Counted from the first letter of the stretch, positions 34,952 to 44,148 are shown. The stretch is 64,000 nucleotides of DNA from Aestuariibacter salexigens DSM 15300 (GCF_000429145.1 NZ_AUBH01000001.1:62001-126000); one strand, 5' to 3'. Notes: generated by a model from the sequence alone, not told the origin. Program-made: numbers and translations.

Positions 34952-37468
34952 ATGAATACAACATTTAGTCTGGCCTGGCGGCTGTTTAAGCATGAAGCAC
35001 GCCGGGGCGAGTTGACCATTATTCTGTTTGCCATCGTGCTGTCCGTTGCGGCAGTACTGTCCTTGTCGCTGTTTAGTGAACGCCTGCAAGCAGCACTTAC
35101 TGACCGAACGGCACAGTTTCTCGCTGCTGATCGCACGCTTTACTCAGACGATCCGATTGATCCGGCGTGGCTGAGCAAAGCGGAGGCTATGGGCCTCGCC
35201 CACGCCCATCAGGTTAGTACCCGATCGATGGCGTTCGGTGAGCAGCAAATGTCATTGACAGATCTGCGCGCAGTCAACCTTGATTATCCTCTTAAAGGTG
35301 CAGTGAAAGTTGCGCCTGAGCCCTTTGCAACAGCATCAGAAACCTCTGAACTGCCGCAGATAGGCGAGGCATGGATAGACTCGCGCTTATTCCAGCTACT
35401 TGACGTGCGTCTGGGTGACAGCATTGAAATTGGCGATGCGAACTTCTCCGTCGCTCGCGTATTGGGTGAGATCCCCGACGCCGGATTCAGTGTTTTTGCG
35501 ACTGACCCCATTGTGTTGATCAGGCAAGAGGACGTCGAGGCAACTAACGTTATCGGCCCTGGTAGTCGGGTCAATTTCAAATATTATTTTGCTGGAGACA
35601 GCAGTGCCCTGAATGCGTATTACGACTGGCTGGAGCCCCAGCTTGATGATGAGATACATAACTGGCGTTCAGTCGAAGATGATGACTCGCCAATTGGGCG
35701 CTCCGTCGGGCGGGCTGAACAATATTTCCTGTTGGCCAGCCTGCTTGCGATCATCCTGGCAGCGGTATCAATCGCGGTGGCAGCACAGCGCTATAGTCAG
35801 CGTCACTACGACCCTGTTGCGATAATGAAAACGTTGGGTGCCAGTCGGCAGATGGTGCAACGCATTTATTTGTTGCAGATCACCTTTATTACGCTTCTGG
35901 GAATTGTGATTGGCGCCGCGCTGGGCGTAGCCATTCAACAAGTTGTAGTGTGGGCCATCGCCGATCAGGTCGATGTATCAATGGATATGTGGCACTGGCG
36001 ACCGCTCATCATTGCCGTGTTTACCGGTACCGTCTGTGCGGTGTTATTTTCGCTTTATCCTTTACTTAAATTGTTTACTGTTCCACCGCTGCGTGTACTT
36101 CGGCGCGACCTCGGAGCGGGGTTAAGCTCGCGAATGATCCAGTTTCTGGCAGCGGGAAGCGCTATCTTTCTGCTGATGTGGGCGTACAGCCAGAACCTGA
36201 AAATTAGCGCAATTTTGTTTGTATCCGGCATCGTACTGGTTGCCAGTTTACTGGTGGTTACCCACGGACTGATTGCGCTAGGACGTAAACTCGGGCAGGG
36301 CAGAATGGGCCCGTGGCAGCTGGCATGGGCGCGTATCCGCCGGCGTGCACTGGACAACAGCGTGCAACTTATCAGCTTCTCGGTCACCATCATGCTGCTG
36401 TTAGTGGTATTGGTGATGCGTAACGACATGATCAAACAGTGGCGAGACCAGTTGCCCGAAGGCACGCCCAATTACTTTTTAATTAATATCACCGAAACAC
36501 AGAAGCCACAGTTGCAACAACACTTTGCCAAAAATGATGTTGAGTCAGATAAGTTTTATCCAGTGGTACGCGGCCGCTTTGTAGCCATTAATGATGAACG
36601 TATCCGCACCAATGTCACCAAAGAAGACGAAGAGGACAGTAACGAAGGGCGTCAGGGGCTGGGCAGAGAAGCAAACCTTACCTGGAGTCTCGAATTACAG
36701 GATCAGAACGTGGTAGTTGAAGGAGAATGGCTGACTGCTTGGCAGCCTGGACAGCCTTATCCGGTGTCAGTTGAAAAAGAAGCGGCGCAGCGGATGGATA
36801 TCAAGCTTGGCGACGTGCTGACCTTTAACATAGGCTCTGAGGTGGTGAGCACCACAGTAACCAGCTTGCGTGATGTGAACTGGCAAACCATGCAGCCAAA
36901 TTTCTTCTTTGTGCTGCATCCGGAGGCGATGAAGGCGTTTTCGCCAACTTACATCACCAGCTTCCATTTAGCCGAGGAGCGTAAACCTGAGATAACCGCA
37001 TTAATGCAGCCGTTCGCCAGTGTGACATTGTTTGATGTGGATGCCCGCATCAATCAACTTCGCGACGTGGTTGAGCAGGTCTCGATGGCGGTCGAGTTTA
37101 TACTGGTGCTAGTGTTGGCCGCTGGTTCGCTGGTATTGATTGCACAGGTGCAGGCAAGCATGGACGAGCGTCAACAAGAGCTGGCTATCCTTCGTACTCT
37201 GGGCGCCAAAGGTACGCTTATTCGTCTCAGCGTGATTTACGAATTTCTGATTGTTGGGATTGTCGCCGGATTAATGGCGGCTCTAACCAACGAGCTCAGT
37301 TTGTATTTATTGCAGTCACAGGTGTTCCAGATGAATGGTAGTCTGCATCCTGAATATTGGCTTATTGCGCCAGCCGTTGGTGCAGTCATTGTAGGCGTAT
37401 TGGGTGCGCTGGGCTGCTGGCGTTTACTTAAGCTCAATACCAGTCAACTGCTCAGGCAAATGGTATAG
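34952..37468 (+). CDS. ybbP: FtsX-like permease YbbP
   Basis: A large inner-membrane permease of 838 residues with FtsX/MacB-type topology: an N-terminal helix (~20-45), a big periplasmic domain, four central helices (~250-430), a second helix and periplasmic block (~470-690), and three C-terminal helices (~705-830). Signature stretches are LKTLGASRQMVQRIYLLQ and LAILRTLGAKGTLIRLSVIYE, the coupling helices that contact the ATPase. Partner is YbbA. A strong terminator closes the operon. Confidence 0.9.
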   Translation: MNTTFSLAWRLFKHEARRGELTIILFAIVLSVAAVLSLSLFSERLQAALTDRTAQFLAADRTLYSDDPIDPAWLSKAEAMGLAHAHQVSTRSMAFGEQQMSLTDLRAVNLDYPLKGAVKVAPEPFATASETSELPQIGEAWIDSRLFQLLDVRLGDSIEIGDANFSVARVLGEIPDAGFSVFATDPIVLIRQEDVEATNVIGPGSRVNFKYYFAGDSSALNAYYDWLEPQLDDEIHNWRSVEDDDSPIGRSVGRAEQYFLLASLLAIILAAVSIAVAAQRYSQRHYDPVAIMKTLGASRQMVQRIYLLQITFITLLGIVIGAALGVAIQQVVVWAIADQVDVSMDMWHWRPLIIAVFTGTVCAVLFSLYPLLKLFTVPPLRVLRRDLGAGLSSRMIQFLAAGSAIFLLMWAYSQNLKISAILFVSGIVLVASLLVVTHGLIALGRKLGQGRMGPWQLAWARIRRRALDNSVQLISFSVTIMLLLVVLVMRNDMIKQWRDQLPEGTPNYFLINITETQKPQLQQHFAKNDVESDKFYPVVRGRFVAINDERIRTNVTKEDEEDSNEGRQGLGREANLTWSLELQDQNVVVEGEWLTAWQPGQPYPVSVEKEAAQRMDIKLGDVLTFNIGSEVVSTTVTSLRDVNWQTMQPNFFFVLHPEAMKAFSPTYITSFHLAEERKPEITALMQPFASVTLFDVDARINQLRDVVEQVSMAVEFILVLVLAAGSLVLIAQVQASMDERQQELAILRTLGAKGTLIRLSVIYEFLIVGIVAGLMAALTNELSLYLLQSQVFQMNGSLHPEYWLIAPAVGAVIVGVLGALGCWRLLKLNTSQLLRQMV

Positions 37469-37474
37469 AACACT

Positions 37475-37501
37475 GCCCCGCTTAGTGCGGGGCTTTTTTT
37501 T
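37475..37501 (+). terminator. Terminator of ybbA-ybbP
   Basis: Stem GCCCCGC/GCGGGGC with a 5-nt loop followed by eight T, 6 nt after the ybbP stop. Confidence 0.93.
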
Positions 37502-37568
37502 GAATACAGTTAAACTTTTTTGGTAATAGGTGCGACTTAGTGTATATGAGCTATACGGAGTCAGCACC

Positions 37569-37736
37569 ATGCCTGTAAAACATCATAAGCTACGCCTTAA
37601 AGCGCGAATTACGTTTATTCTTACTGCGGTCTACGCATTACTGCTACTCAGCGCAGTGAGCGTTAGAGCGGTGACAGCAGAACAGTCACCTGAAGCTGGT
37701 AACGATTGCGTGCACGCCAGTGCGAAGCTACCCTGA
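37569..37736 (+). CDS. Small protein with signal-peptide-like N-terminus, unknown
   Basis: A 55-residue frame (MPVKHHKLRLKARITFILTAV...) with a basic start and one hydrophobic helix, then a short tail with one Cys. ACGGAG lies 8 nt before the ATG. It could be a small membrane or secreted protein. A frame from 37530 in the same phase lacks a better start. Not recognised; the 3' end overlaps the convergent SGNH gene by 9 nt. Confidence 0.4.
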   Translation: MPVKHHKLRLKARITFILTAVYALLLLSAVSVRAVTAEQSPEAGNDCVHASAKLP

Positions 37737-38447
37737 AACAGCATCGGTAAGCAGTCGCTCTATCCGCATCGCCAGTTTTTGCGCCCAGCTTTGATAGGCT
37801 TTGGGGCCAGGATGAAATCCATCACTCGCCATGTGCGTCACGTCATTACTGAAATCCAGTGCAAAAAATTCTGCATGTGAATGCTGTGCAACTGACGCTT
37901 TAAGGCTGCGTTCAAATATATGTGCTCGCTGTCCCAGATACCAGCGAAGCGGTTGCGGCAGGGCAGGGAACTCCCCTATAGGTGGCAATCCACATACAAC
38001 AATTTTGGGAGCGTGGAAACGACCTGAGATCAATTGATGAAGTCGTTGCTGCTGTATCAGCCAGTGGCGCTTCCCAATTCTCGATGTGACATCATTGACC
38101 CCCAACACGGTGATAACAATGTCAAAAGGTTGCGCCGGCACTTCCTCAATCATCGCCAGTGCATCACGGGTATTGGCACCACTTCTGGCGTGTAACACCC
38201 AATCAATGTGAAATTTTCGCCCTAGATGCTCTGCCAGTAAAAAGGCTAGCGCTTGCTGCTGACTTTCTGCGCCCACACCGGCAGCCGATGAGTCCCCAAC
38301 GATCAGCAGGCGCAATGGGCTCCCTTGGCCACTCGATCCTGCGCGGGGACCTTCCGGCTCGGGCAGACGGACTGTGTCGCGGCGTACTCTCTTGCCTTGA
38401 AGTAATAGAATTGGCGCTAGAAAAGGTAAGCTTAGAATGTGCAGCAT
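37728..38447 (-). CDS. SGNH/GDSL hydrolase
   Basis: A 239-residue esterase-like protein. Catalytic Ser block IVGDSSAAGVGAE (~residues 49-61), GVNDVTSR (block III) and the Asp/His pair DGFHPGPKAYQSWA near the C-terminus. There is a hydrophobic N-terminus (MLHILSLPFLAPILLL) that may anchor it. The substrate is unknown; SGNH enzymes act on lipids, acyl groups or polysaccharide acetyls. Its ATG shares one base with the stop of the upstream 38447 gene. Confidence 0.87.
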   Translation of the reverse strand: MLHILSLPFLAPILLLQGKRVRRDTVRLPEPEGPRAGSSGQGSPLRLLIVGDSSAAGVGAESQQQALAFLLAEHLGRKFHIDWVLHARSGANTRDALAMIEEVPAQPFDIVITVLGVNDVTSRIGKRHWLIQQQRLHQLISGRFHAPKIVVCGLPPIGEFPALPQPLRWYLGQRAHIFERSLKASVAQHSHAEFFALDFSNDVTHMASDGFHPGPKAYQSWAQKLAMRIERLLTDAVSG

Positions 38448-38767
38448 CAGATGTGGTATCGGAAGGTTGCGCTCATTACAGCATCATCACTGTCTGTTTC
38501 GATGCGACAGCTGGCGACTTTAAATACGAGTCCACTTGTCAACATAATAATGCTGCCAGTGTCAGAATCGTTAATCTCGTAATGGGATAACTCCGCCGTA
38601 TCCAGCTGCCGAATCACACTGTCCACGGGTGTGCCTTGTGTAAAATTGGCGCACAGAAAATAGATTTCTTTACGGGTCTCATTGGCAAAAAACGCAAAAC
38701 TTAGTGTGCAGACCAGCATCACCAAAATTATCAGTAAGCTGGTGGATTTGCGTGATGTCTTAGACAT
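38447..38767 (-). CDS. Membrane-anchored small protein, unknown
   Basis: A 106-residue protein with a single hydrophobic helix at residues ~11-29 (TSLLIILVMLVCTLSFAFFA) and a periplasmic domain of about 75 residues. That domain has two cysteines (FLCANF and ASCRIE) and the pattern TPVDSVIRQLDTAEL. I do not recognise it. It sits between the yfcH-like epimerase and the SGNH gene, coupled to the latter. Confidence 0.65.
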   Translation of the reverse strand: MSKTSRKSTSLLIILVMLVCTLSFAFFANETRKEIYFLCANFTQGTPVDSVIRQLDTAELSHYEINDSDTGSIIMLTSGLVFKVASCRIETDSDDAVMSATFRYHI

Positions 38768-38785
38768 TATAAAAAATGCCAGTCG

Positions 38786-39682
38786 CTACAGATTCAACTG
38801 CTCAAACGCGCCGTCGATCTCCGGGAAGGAAAATGTAAACCCGTGCTCAATCAATTTGTTCGGTACCACATTCTGCCCATACAACAATAAATCCGATGCT
38901 TCACCCAGCGCGATTTTCAGCACAAATCCTGGTACCGGAAAAAGGCAGGGCCGGTGCAATCGCTTTGCCAGTGCTTTAGAGAACTGCCTCGATGTGACTG
39001 GCTTTGGTGCAGTCAGATTAAATGCGCCATGGCAGTCTGAATGATCAAGCAAAAATACAATACCGTTCACCATGTCGTCGATGTGGATCCACGACATGTA
39101 CTGCTTACCGCTGCCAACGTGACCGCCAACGCCGAGCTTGAAAGGTAACAGCATTTTAGCCAACGCGCCGCCCTTGCTCGCCAGCACCACGCCGGTACGC
39201 AGTAAACACACCCGAGTTTGGTCGATTTGTGCCCGCATCGCAATCGACTCCCAGCGGGCACACACCTGATGGGAAAATTCGTCGTGCATGTCGGTAAAGG
39301 TTTCGTCTATTTCTTGCTCGCCCTGTCTGCCATAAACACCAATCGCAGAGCCGCTGATAAAGACCTCAGGTGGTTTTTCGCTGGCTGCGATCAAGTTGCT
39401 GATCTTTTCAGTTATATCCCAGCGGCTGTGGCAAATGATCTGTTTTTGTTTGTCAGTCCAGCGCTTATCGACAATTGGTTCACCCGCCAGATTGATAATG
39501 GCATCGAAGTCGTCAAGGTTATTAAAGTCGTCCAGGCTTGAAATCAACGTCACTGATTTTGCAAATAAGGGCTCCGCCTCGGCGACCCGACGCGTGAGGA
39601 CCGTCACGCAGTGTTCATTACATAATTTGGCAATCAGATGTTTGCCAATCAGACCAGTACCACCAGTGACGAGAATGCGCAT
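38786..39682 (-). CDS. yfcH: TIGR01777 family epimerase (YfcH-like)
   Basis: A 298-residue NAD-dependent epimerase/dehydratase-fold protein. The dinucleotide motif is LVTGGTGLIGKHL at residues 4-16, and the family blocks NLAGEPIVDKRWTDKQK, ISGSAIGVYG and WIHIDDMV match TIGR01777. The catalytic role is not known; it may act on an isoprenoid or a quinone precursor. It is next to folX, as in E. coli. Confidence 0.9.
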   Translation of the reverse strand: MRILVTGGTGLIGKHLIAKLCNEHCVTVLTRRVAEAEPLFAKSVTLISSLDDFNNLDDFDAIINLAGEPIVDKRWTDKQKQIICHSRWDITEKISNLIAASEKPPEVFISGSAIGVYGRQGEQEIDETFTDMHDEFSHQVCARWESIAMRAQIDQTRVCLLRTGVVLASKGGALAKMLLPFKLGVGGHVGSGKQYMSWIHIDDMVNGIVFLLDHSDCHGAFNLTAPKPVTSRQFSKALAKRLHRPCLFPVPGFVLKIALGEASDLLLYGQNVVPNKLIEHGFTFSFPEIDGAFEQLNL

Positions 39683-39687
39683 GGCGT

Positions 39688-40053
39688 TTACCCTTTATGA
39701 CAGGACAGGCAAAGTGACACTGAGTCAGAGAAGCGCAGTGCGTGAGGCTTATCAACCTCGACTTCGGCAAACCGCACCCAAGGATGCTCAGCAGCGATAT
39801 CCAGTACATCCGCGGTAAGCTTTTCGAGCAGGAAAAACCGATTGTCTTCAACCAGTTTGATGATCGCTTTGGTGATGGTTTTATAGTTTAACGCATCTTC
39901 CATCTGGTCAGAGTTAGTCGCCTGGCCAGCGTCATACTGGATCTTCACATTGATAACCACATCCTGCTTATTTTTAATTTCATCATCGTTGATGCCGATG
40001 TATGTGCGCAAACGCAAGTTTTTGATGCGGATAATGGCGTCGTTTAATTTCAT
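39688..40053 (-). CDS. folX: Dihydroneopterin triphosphate 2'-epimerase
   Basis: A 121-residue protein of the FolB/FolX fold. [36 protein letters not shown] and [14 protein letters not shown] match FolX closely. It epimerises dihydroneopterin triphosphate, a step toward pterins such as tetrahydromonapterin. AAGGG precedes the ATG. It is followed after 5 nt by yfcH, a pairing known from E. coli; folX-yfcH-38447-37728 may be one transcript. Confidence 0.95.
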   Translation of the reverse strand: MKLNDAIIRIKNLRLRTYIGINDDEIKNKQDVVINVKIQYDAGQATNSDQMEDALNYKTITKAIIKLVEDNRFFLLEKLTADVLDIAAEHPWVRFAEVEVDKPHALRFSDSVSLCLSCHKG

Positions 40054-40173
40054 GGCAACCCTTTACTCAAGTAACTGTTTTCGTTGATTTTCATTTTCTT
40101 CACTGTACAGATCTGCTAGGTTGGCGGCAACGTCAGATATCGGTCGGATACAGACCCTAACAAGGACTTGTCG

Positions 40174-41238
40174 ATGGAACTCAAGTCACCTACCGCAAAA
40201 GTCATGGTTGTCATGGCCTCGCTGATCATCATCTTTGCGGGTATTAAAGCCGCCAGTGCCATTATGGTGCCGTTTTTTCTGTCGGCCTTTATCGCCATTG
40301 CCTGTAGCCCGCTGATAAATTGGGCCAGTCAATATCGTATCCCACGCTGGCTGTCAGTGATATGTGTAATACTGCTGATTCTGATATTTGGTTTTATGCT
40401 GGCCGGATTAGTTGGTCAGTCACTCAGTGAATTCCGAGCCAACATGCCGGAATACCGCGAGCAGCTAAAACAGGAATTTGCCTGGGCGGCCGCACAACTG
40501 TCTGCCCTGAATATTGAGATTGATTCGTCGCTGCTGGTGTCCTATCTGGATCCCGGTATGGCCATGAACGTTGCAACAAATTTCTTAAGCGGCATGGGGG
40601 GAGTGCTGTCCAATCTTTTACTCATTCTGTTAACCGTCGTATTCATGTTGTTTGAAGCGGAAAGCATGCCTCGACGCATTCATGTGGCCCTCGCTGACCC
40701 TGAAATGAAAATGCGTCATATTGACAAGTTTTTACAGTCAGTAAACCGTTATCTCGCCATTAAAACGTTGGTTAGCCTGGGCACCGGTTTGTTGATTGGC
40801 GTGTGGCTTTATTTTCTCGATGTTGATCATTATCTGCTCTGGGCAGTGACAGCGTTTTTGCTCAATTACATCCCTAATATCGGATCAATCATCGCTGCGG
40901 TGCCGGCTGTACTTATGGCGTTTGTGCAACATGGTCCGGGCACAGCCGGACTGACGGCGCTTGGTTTCGTGGTGGTGAATACTGTGATGGGCAATGCAGT
41001 TGAGCCTCGTTACATGGGCAGAGGACTGGGATTAAGTACCTTAGTGGTGTTTCTGTCCTTGATCTTCTGGGGTTGGCTACTCGGTAGCGTGGGCATGTTG
41101 CTCTCAGTGCCACTGACGATGATCGTAAAAATCGCACTGGAATCGAGAGAAGAAAGCAAATGGCTGGCGGTAATGCTATCCAGTGAGGGGAGTGAAGCCA
41201 AGCAGGCTCTCGCTCAACAGTCGGCCGGCAAGGATTAA
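40174..41238 (+). CDS. AI-2E family (PerM-like) membrane transporter
   Basis: A 354-residue membrane protein with about seven to eight helices, PF01594-type. Typical features are the N-terminal hydrophobic pair (VMVVMASLIIIFAGIKAASA), the helical loop after GQSLSEFRAN, and the C-terminal LLWAVTAFLLNYIPNIGSIIAAVPA and VEPRYMGRGLGLSTLVVFLSL. ATG at 40174 has AAGGA 7 nt upstream; a TTG at 40168 is possible. Members include exporters of AI-2 and Na+/H+ antiporters; substrate here is unknown. The end overlaps the convergent kinase gene by 4 nt. Confidence 0.9.
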   Translation: MELKSPTAKVMVVMASLIIIFAGIKAASAIMVPFFLSAFIAIACSPLINWASQYRIPRWLSVICVILLILIFGFMLAGLVGQSLSEFRANMPEYREQLKQEFAWAAAQLSALNIEIDSSLLVSYLDPGMAMNVATNFLSGMGGVLSNLLLILLTVVFMLFEAESMPRRIHVALADPEMKMRHIDKFLQSVNRYLAIKTLVSLGTGLLIGVWLYFLDVDHYLLWAVTAFLLNYIPNIGSIIAAVPAVLMAFVQHGPGTAGLTALGFVVVNTVMGNAVEPRYMGRGLGLSTLVVFLSLIFWGWLLGSVGMLLSVPLTMIVKIALESREESKWLAVMLSSEGSEAKQALAQQSAGKD

Positions 41239-42596
41239 GTGAGCAGCTGAGGAAAGCGCAGAATGATGCTGGCGCCGCCCAACTCAGCGCGTTCAATGTC
41301 CAGCTGTCCCTGATAGATGCTGACCAGATCGCTGACCACGGCCATGCCTATTCCCTGTCCATCTTCATAGGCATCCAGACGGGTACCGCGAGTGAGCATC
41401 TTTTTGCGCAGTGATTCAGCAATACCGGGACCGTCGTCATCAATTTGCATGTTCAACCAGCTGTGCGTTGTCCACACTCTGATCTCAACCTTCCTTTGAC
41501 AGGCTTTGCAGGCGTTATCAACAACGTTACCCAGTATTTCCATCAGGTCGGTTTCATCCCCCCGGAACATGGCCATGTCCTCAACAGTTTCAATAATCTC
41601 TAACGCCTTGTTTCTGTGCACTTTCAGCATTGCCGCGCTTAACTTTGTCACCACTGGCGCTATGTCGACTGCGTGGTGCCAGCCTCCGGTGGCGGCGGAT
41701 GCGCGTTTTAACTGGCGCTGAATAATATTATCGATTTGCGTTAACGGCTCACGCACGCTGTGGGGGAGGTCATGATGCCCGGAGATCACCGCGACCGGCG
41801 TTTTCAGACTGTGGGCTAAATCGCCAAGACTGTTCTTATAGCGTTCGCGCTGCTGTGATTCCGTATCCAGCAGATGATTAATGCTATGTTTTAGACCTTC
41901 AAGCTCGGGTGGAAATTGATGTTCAATACGGCCTATTTCGCCTTGTTCTGCGAGACCAATCTCTTGTCTAAGCCTGTTCAACGGCTGTAATGTTGTGCGT
42001 AGAGTCAGCATCAACAGGGCTAGCAGCACAACAGAAATGACTGCCAGCCAGCGTTGCAAAGTACGCAGAAAAGCCTGTCGTTCTTTTTCGATAAAGAACC
42101 GCTCATGCAGTACTAAGAATCCAATTCTTTTGTAGCCTTTATCAGTCGCGAACTCCGCACTGTACGCGTACAGCAGATACTCCTGATTTTCACCATAGGT
42201 ATCGACAAACATCTCTTTACCTACGTCCGGAAGGGGAAATGACTGAAATGCTGGAAGTTCAATTGCAGACCATGAATTCCAGACTATCTCATCGTCTTTT
42301 TGAATAAAGGCATAATAGCCTGAACCTGGGATGTTCAGTTGATCATCGAACAGCAATTCAGGCATATCGACCATATCGCCATCCAGTTCAATTTCAGCGA
42401 TGATTGACAGACTCATTGTGCGCAGTTCACTGAGTTTTGCCTGCAGTAAGCTGTTGGTGAACGCCCGGTCGAGCGTGAAGTACATGGCCGGAATAAACAA
42501 CGTCAGCACAAGCAACGCCATCAAAACACTGCGTATTCGCAATGATAATTGTCGCAACGATAGTTGTCGCAGCGATAGCTTGCTGAGTATTGTCAT
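41235..42596 (-). CDS. PhoQ-like sensor histidine kinase
   Basis: A 453-residue inner-membrane kinase. Two helices (~20-42 and ~175-195) flank a periplasmic sensor domain of about 130 residues with acidic stretches (AEIELDGDMVDMPELLFDD), as in Mg2+/peptide-sensing PhoQ. The H-box is DLAHSLKTPVAVIS (~residues 265-280); ATP-binding boxes are NVVDNACKAC, DDGPGI and GQGIGMAV. The N-terminus has a triplicated 5-residue unit (LSLRQ LSLRQ LSLRI). Its ATG overlaps the regulator's stop by 4 nt. Confidence 0.9.
   Translation of the reverse strand: MTILSKLSLRQLSLRQLSLRIRSVLMALLVLTLFIPAMYFTLDRAFTNSLLQAKLSELRTMSLSIIAEIELDGDMVDMPELLFDDQLNIPGSGYYAFIQKDDEIVWNSWSAIELPAFQSFPLPDVGKEMFVDTYGENQEYLLYAYSAEFATDKGYKRIGFLVLHERFFIEKERQAFLRTLQRWLAVISVVLLALLMLTLRTTLQPLNRLRQEIGLAEQGEIGRIEHQFPPELEGLKHSINHLLDTESQQRERYKNSLGDLAHSLKTPVAVISGHHDLPHSVREPLTQIDNIIQRQLKRASAATGGWHHAVDIAPVVTKLSAAMLKVHRNKALEIIETVEDMAMFRGDETDLMEILGNVVDNACKACQRKVEIRVWTTHSWLNMQIDDDGPGIAESLRKKMLTRGTRLDAYEDGQGIGMAVVSDLVSIYQGQLDIERAELGGASIILRFPQLLT
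42534..42578 (-). repeat. Three 15-bp tandem coding repeats
   Basis: CTATCGCTGCGACAA, CTATCGTTGCGACAA and TTATCATTGCGAATA follow each other in frame near the start of the kinase gene, encoding LSLRQ-LSLRQ-LSLRI. Units 1 and 2 differ by one base; unit 3 is diverged. Confidence 0.85.
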
Positions 42597-43267
42597 AGCG
42601 CGCGATTAATCCGATAGCCGCGACCGCGCAGGGTTTCTATCGGTTTAATCTGGCTATCTGGATCGAGTTTTTTACGTAGACGTCCCACAAAGACTTCAAT
42701 CACATTACTGTCCAAATCGAAATCCTGGTCATAAATATGCTCGGTCAACTCGGTTTTTGATACCACTTTGTTGGGATTCATCATCAGGTATTCGAGCACT
42801 TTGTATTCGTAGGCCGTGAGGTCAAGCAAGGCGTCGTGAATATAAGCTTCGTTGTTCAAGGTGTCGAGGCGGATAGGCCCTCTTTCGATTTGCGGGTTGG
42901 CCTGTCCAGACGCCCGCCTGATCAAAGCTTTTACCCGTGCCAGCAATTCTTCTTCGTGAAATGGTTTGGTCAGATAGTCGTCAGCACCTGCGTCCAAACC
43001 TTCTACTTTCTCCTGCCAGCGATCGCGGGCGGTTAACAAGAGCACCGGTGTGGTGATGTTATCTCTTCGAATACGCCGCAGCAGCTCGAAACCGTCCAGT
43101 ACGGGTAAGCCAACGTCAACAATGGCCAGGTCGTAGGGATGTTCACTGAATAAGAAGTAGGCTTTTTGTCCATCATCCGCCAAATCTACACTGTATCCAT
43201 GCTGTTGTAACAGGCTGTCTAACTGCATTAGCAAGCGACTGTCGTCTTCAACGATTAACACTCTCAC
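42593..43267 (-). CDS. PhoP-like response regulator (OmpR family)
   Basis: A 224-residue regulator: receiver (1-120) with acidic pair EDD, phospho-Asp in AIVDVGLPVLDG (residue ~51), hydroxyl in LLTARDRWQEKV and Lys in YLTKPFH, then a winged-helix DNA-binding domain (LTAYEYKVLEYLMMNPNKVVSK...GRLRKKL...LRGRGYRI). The RxSWQxKVEGLxAGADDYxTKPFH stretch is like PhoP. It overlaps the PepSY gene by 4 nt and the kinase gene by 4 nt, so the three form one operon. Confidence 0.92.
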   Translation of the reverse strand: MRVLIVEDDSRLLMQLDSLLQQHGYSVDLADDGQKAYFLFSEHPYDLAIVDVGLPVLDGFELLRRIRRDNITTPVLLLTARDRWQEKVEGLDAGADDYLTKPFHEEELLARVKALIRRASGQANPQIERGPIRLDTLNNEAYIHDALLDLTAYEYKVLEYLMMNPNKVVSKTELTEHIYDQDFDLDSNVIEVFVGRLRKKLDPDSQIKPIETLRGRGYRINRAL

Positions 43268-43551
43268 TGGTGTTCCTCATCCTTCTTTGTAACCTTGCCG
43301 GACTTTTTATCGACATCTACAGATACCACTCGTCCAGACTTCTTGAGCACTTTGACGCGATAGCGGTCGTGGTTCTGATCAACTTTTAAGACCCTGCCAT
43401 TGACTTCTTTTCGGGCCTGTCTGGCGGCTTCGGCTTTGTCGATAAGAGTGGGTTTCTGCGTTTCCTTTTGCTGCGCCATCGCTCCAGGTGCGGACAGGAT
43501 GCCGATCAACAGCAACACCGCAGCAAACAACTTGGACACGCCGATTCTCAT
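43264..43551 (-). CDS. Exported PepSY-domain protein
   Basis: A 95-residue protein with a signal peptide (MRIGVSKLFAAVLLLIGILSAPGAMA-QQKE). The mature part fits a single PepSY unit: AEAARQARKEVNGRVLKVDQ, then RYRVKVLKKSGRVVSVDVDKKSGKV. PepSY proteins bind or inhibit peptidases and often accompany PhoPQ-like systems. It is the first gene of the three-gene operon and has a palindrome in its promoter region. Confidence 0.88.
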   Translation of the reverse strand: MRIGVSKLFAAVLLLIGILSAPGAMAQQKETQKPTLIDKAEAARQARKEVNGRVLKVDQNHDRYRVKVLKKSGRVVSVDVDKKSGKVTKKDEEHQ

Positions 43552-43578
43552 GCTACCTCTAACTTTTTCACAGTGTGG

Positions 43579-43597
43579 ATTGTAGAGTGTACTCTAC
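43579..43597 (-). promoter_or_regulatory. Perfect palindrome in the PepSY/PhoP-like operon promoter
   Basis: GTAGAGT-GT-ACTCTAC (43582-43597), a 7-bp perfect inverted repeat with a 2-nt centre. A TACAAT -10 candidate (43584-43579 on the minus strand) overlaps one end, so the palindrome fills the spacer between -35 and -10. No good -35 box is visible, as often with activated or repressed promoters. Confidence 0.6.
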
Positions 43598-43677
43598 TTT
43601 ATCACTGCCTTAAATTACTGAAAGAGTATGAGAGGCAGCACATGAATGCTGCCTGAATTTATTCTGAGTTAAGTGCT

Positions 43678-44148
43678 CTACACAAGCGGGTTAGGACAGT
43701 TGGTCTGGATACTGTCTGTCTTATCTTGAATGAAAAGGTGTACTTCTAACGGTGTGCGATGCAAACGCTGCCACATGATCTGCTGTTCCGCTGACGGGCA
43801 AATCGATTGGCGCAGATAACGCTGCTGCACGGAATACGCCATATCCAAAGGCTCTGGGATCTTGATGTATGCATTGATACGCCCATCATGCCACTCGGCA
43901 CCCTGATAGCGCCAGTCGCCGAGCATAAAGGCCTGGTAAAATGCGCTGTTAACAAGTTTCAGAGTGTTTTGATCTACGCCTTCGTCGACATCCCGATTGG
44001 GATTCGCAAAATTAGATTGCGCGGCTGGGGCGTTCGCACTGACCGCCATAGTCTGTGTGCAACTCACCACAAGCAGACTCGCCAGAAATATAAACACCAG
44101 CGTCATACTGCTGTTAATCAACATGTAAGATAATCGGGAATGGGACAT
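43678..44148 (-). CDS. Putative lipoprotein, unknown function
   Basis: A 156-residue protein with a hydrophobic N-terminus and a lipobox-like LLVVSC (Cys ~30), so probably a lipoprotein; an ATG at codon 9 is an alternative start. The mature part reads NTLKLVNSAFYQAFMLGDWRYQGAEW...INAYIKIPEPLDM, with two more cysteines (SICPSAEQ and TNCPNPLV). I do not recognise it. It lies 126 nt after the PepSY start on the same strand and is probably a separate unit. Confidence 0.75.
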   Translation of the reverse strand: MSHSRLSYMLINSSMTLVFIFLASLLVVSCTQTMAVSANAPAAQSNFANPNRDVDEGVDQNTLKLVNSAFYQAFMLGDWRYQGAEWHDGRINAYIKIPEPLDMAYSVQQRYLRQSICPSAEQQIMWQRLHRTPLEVHLFIQDKTDSIQTNCPNPLV

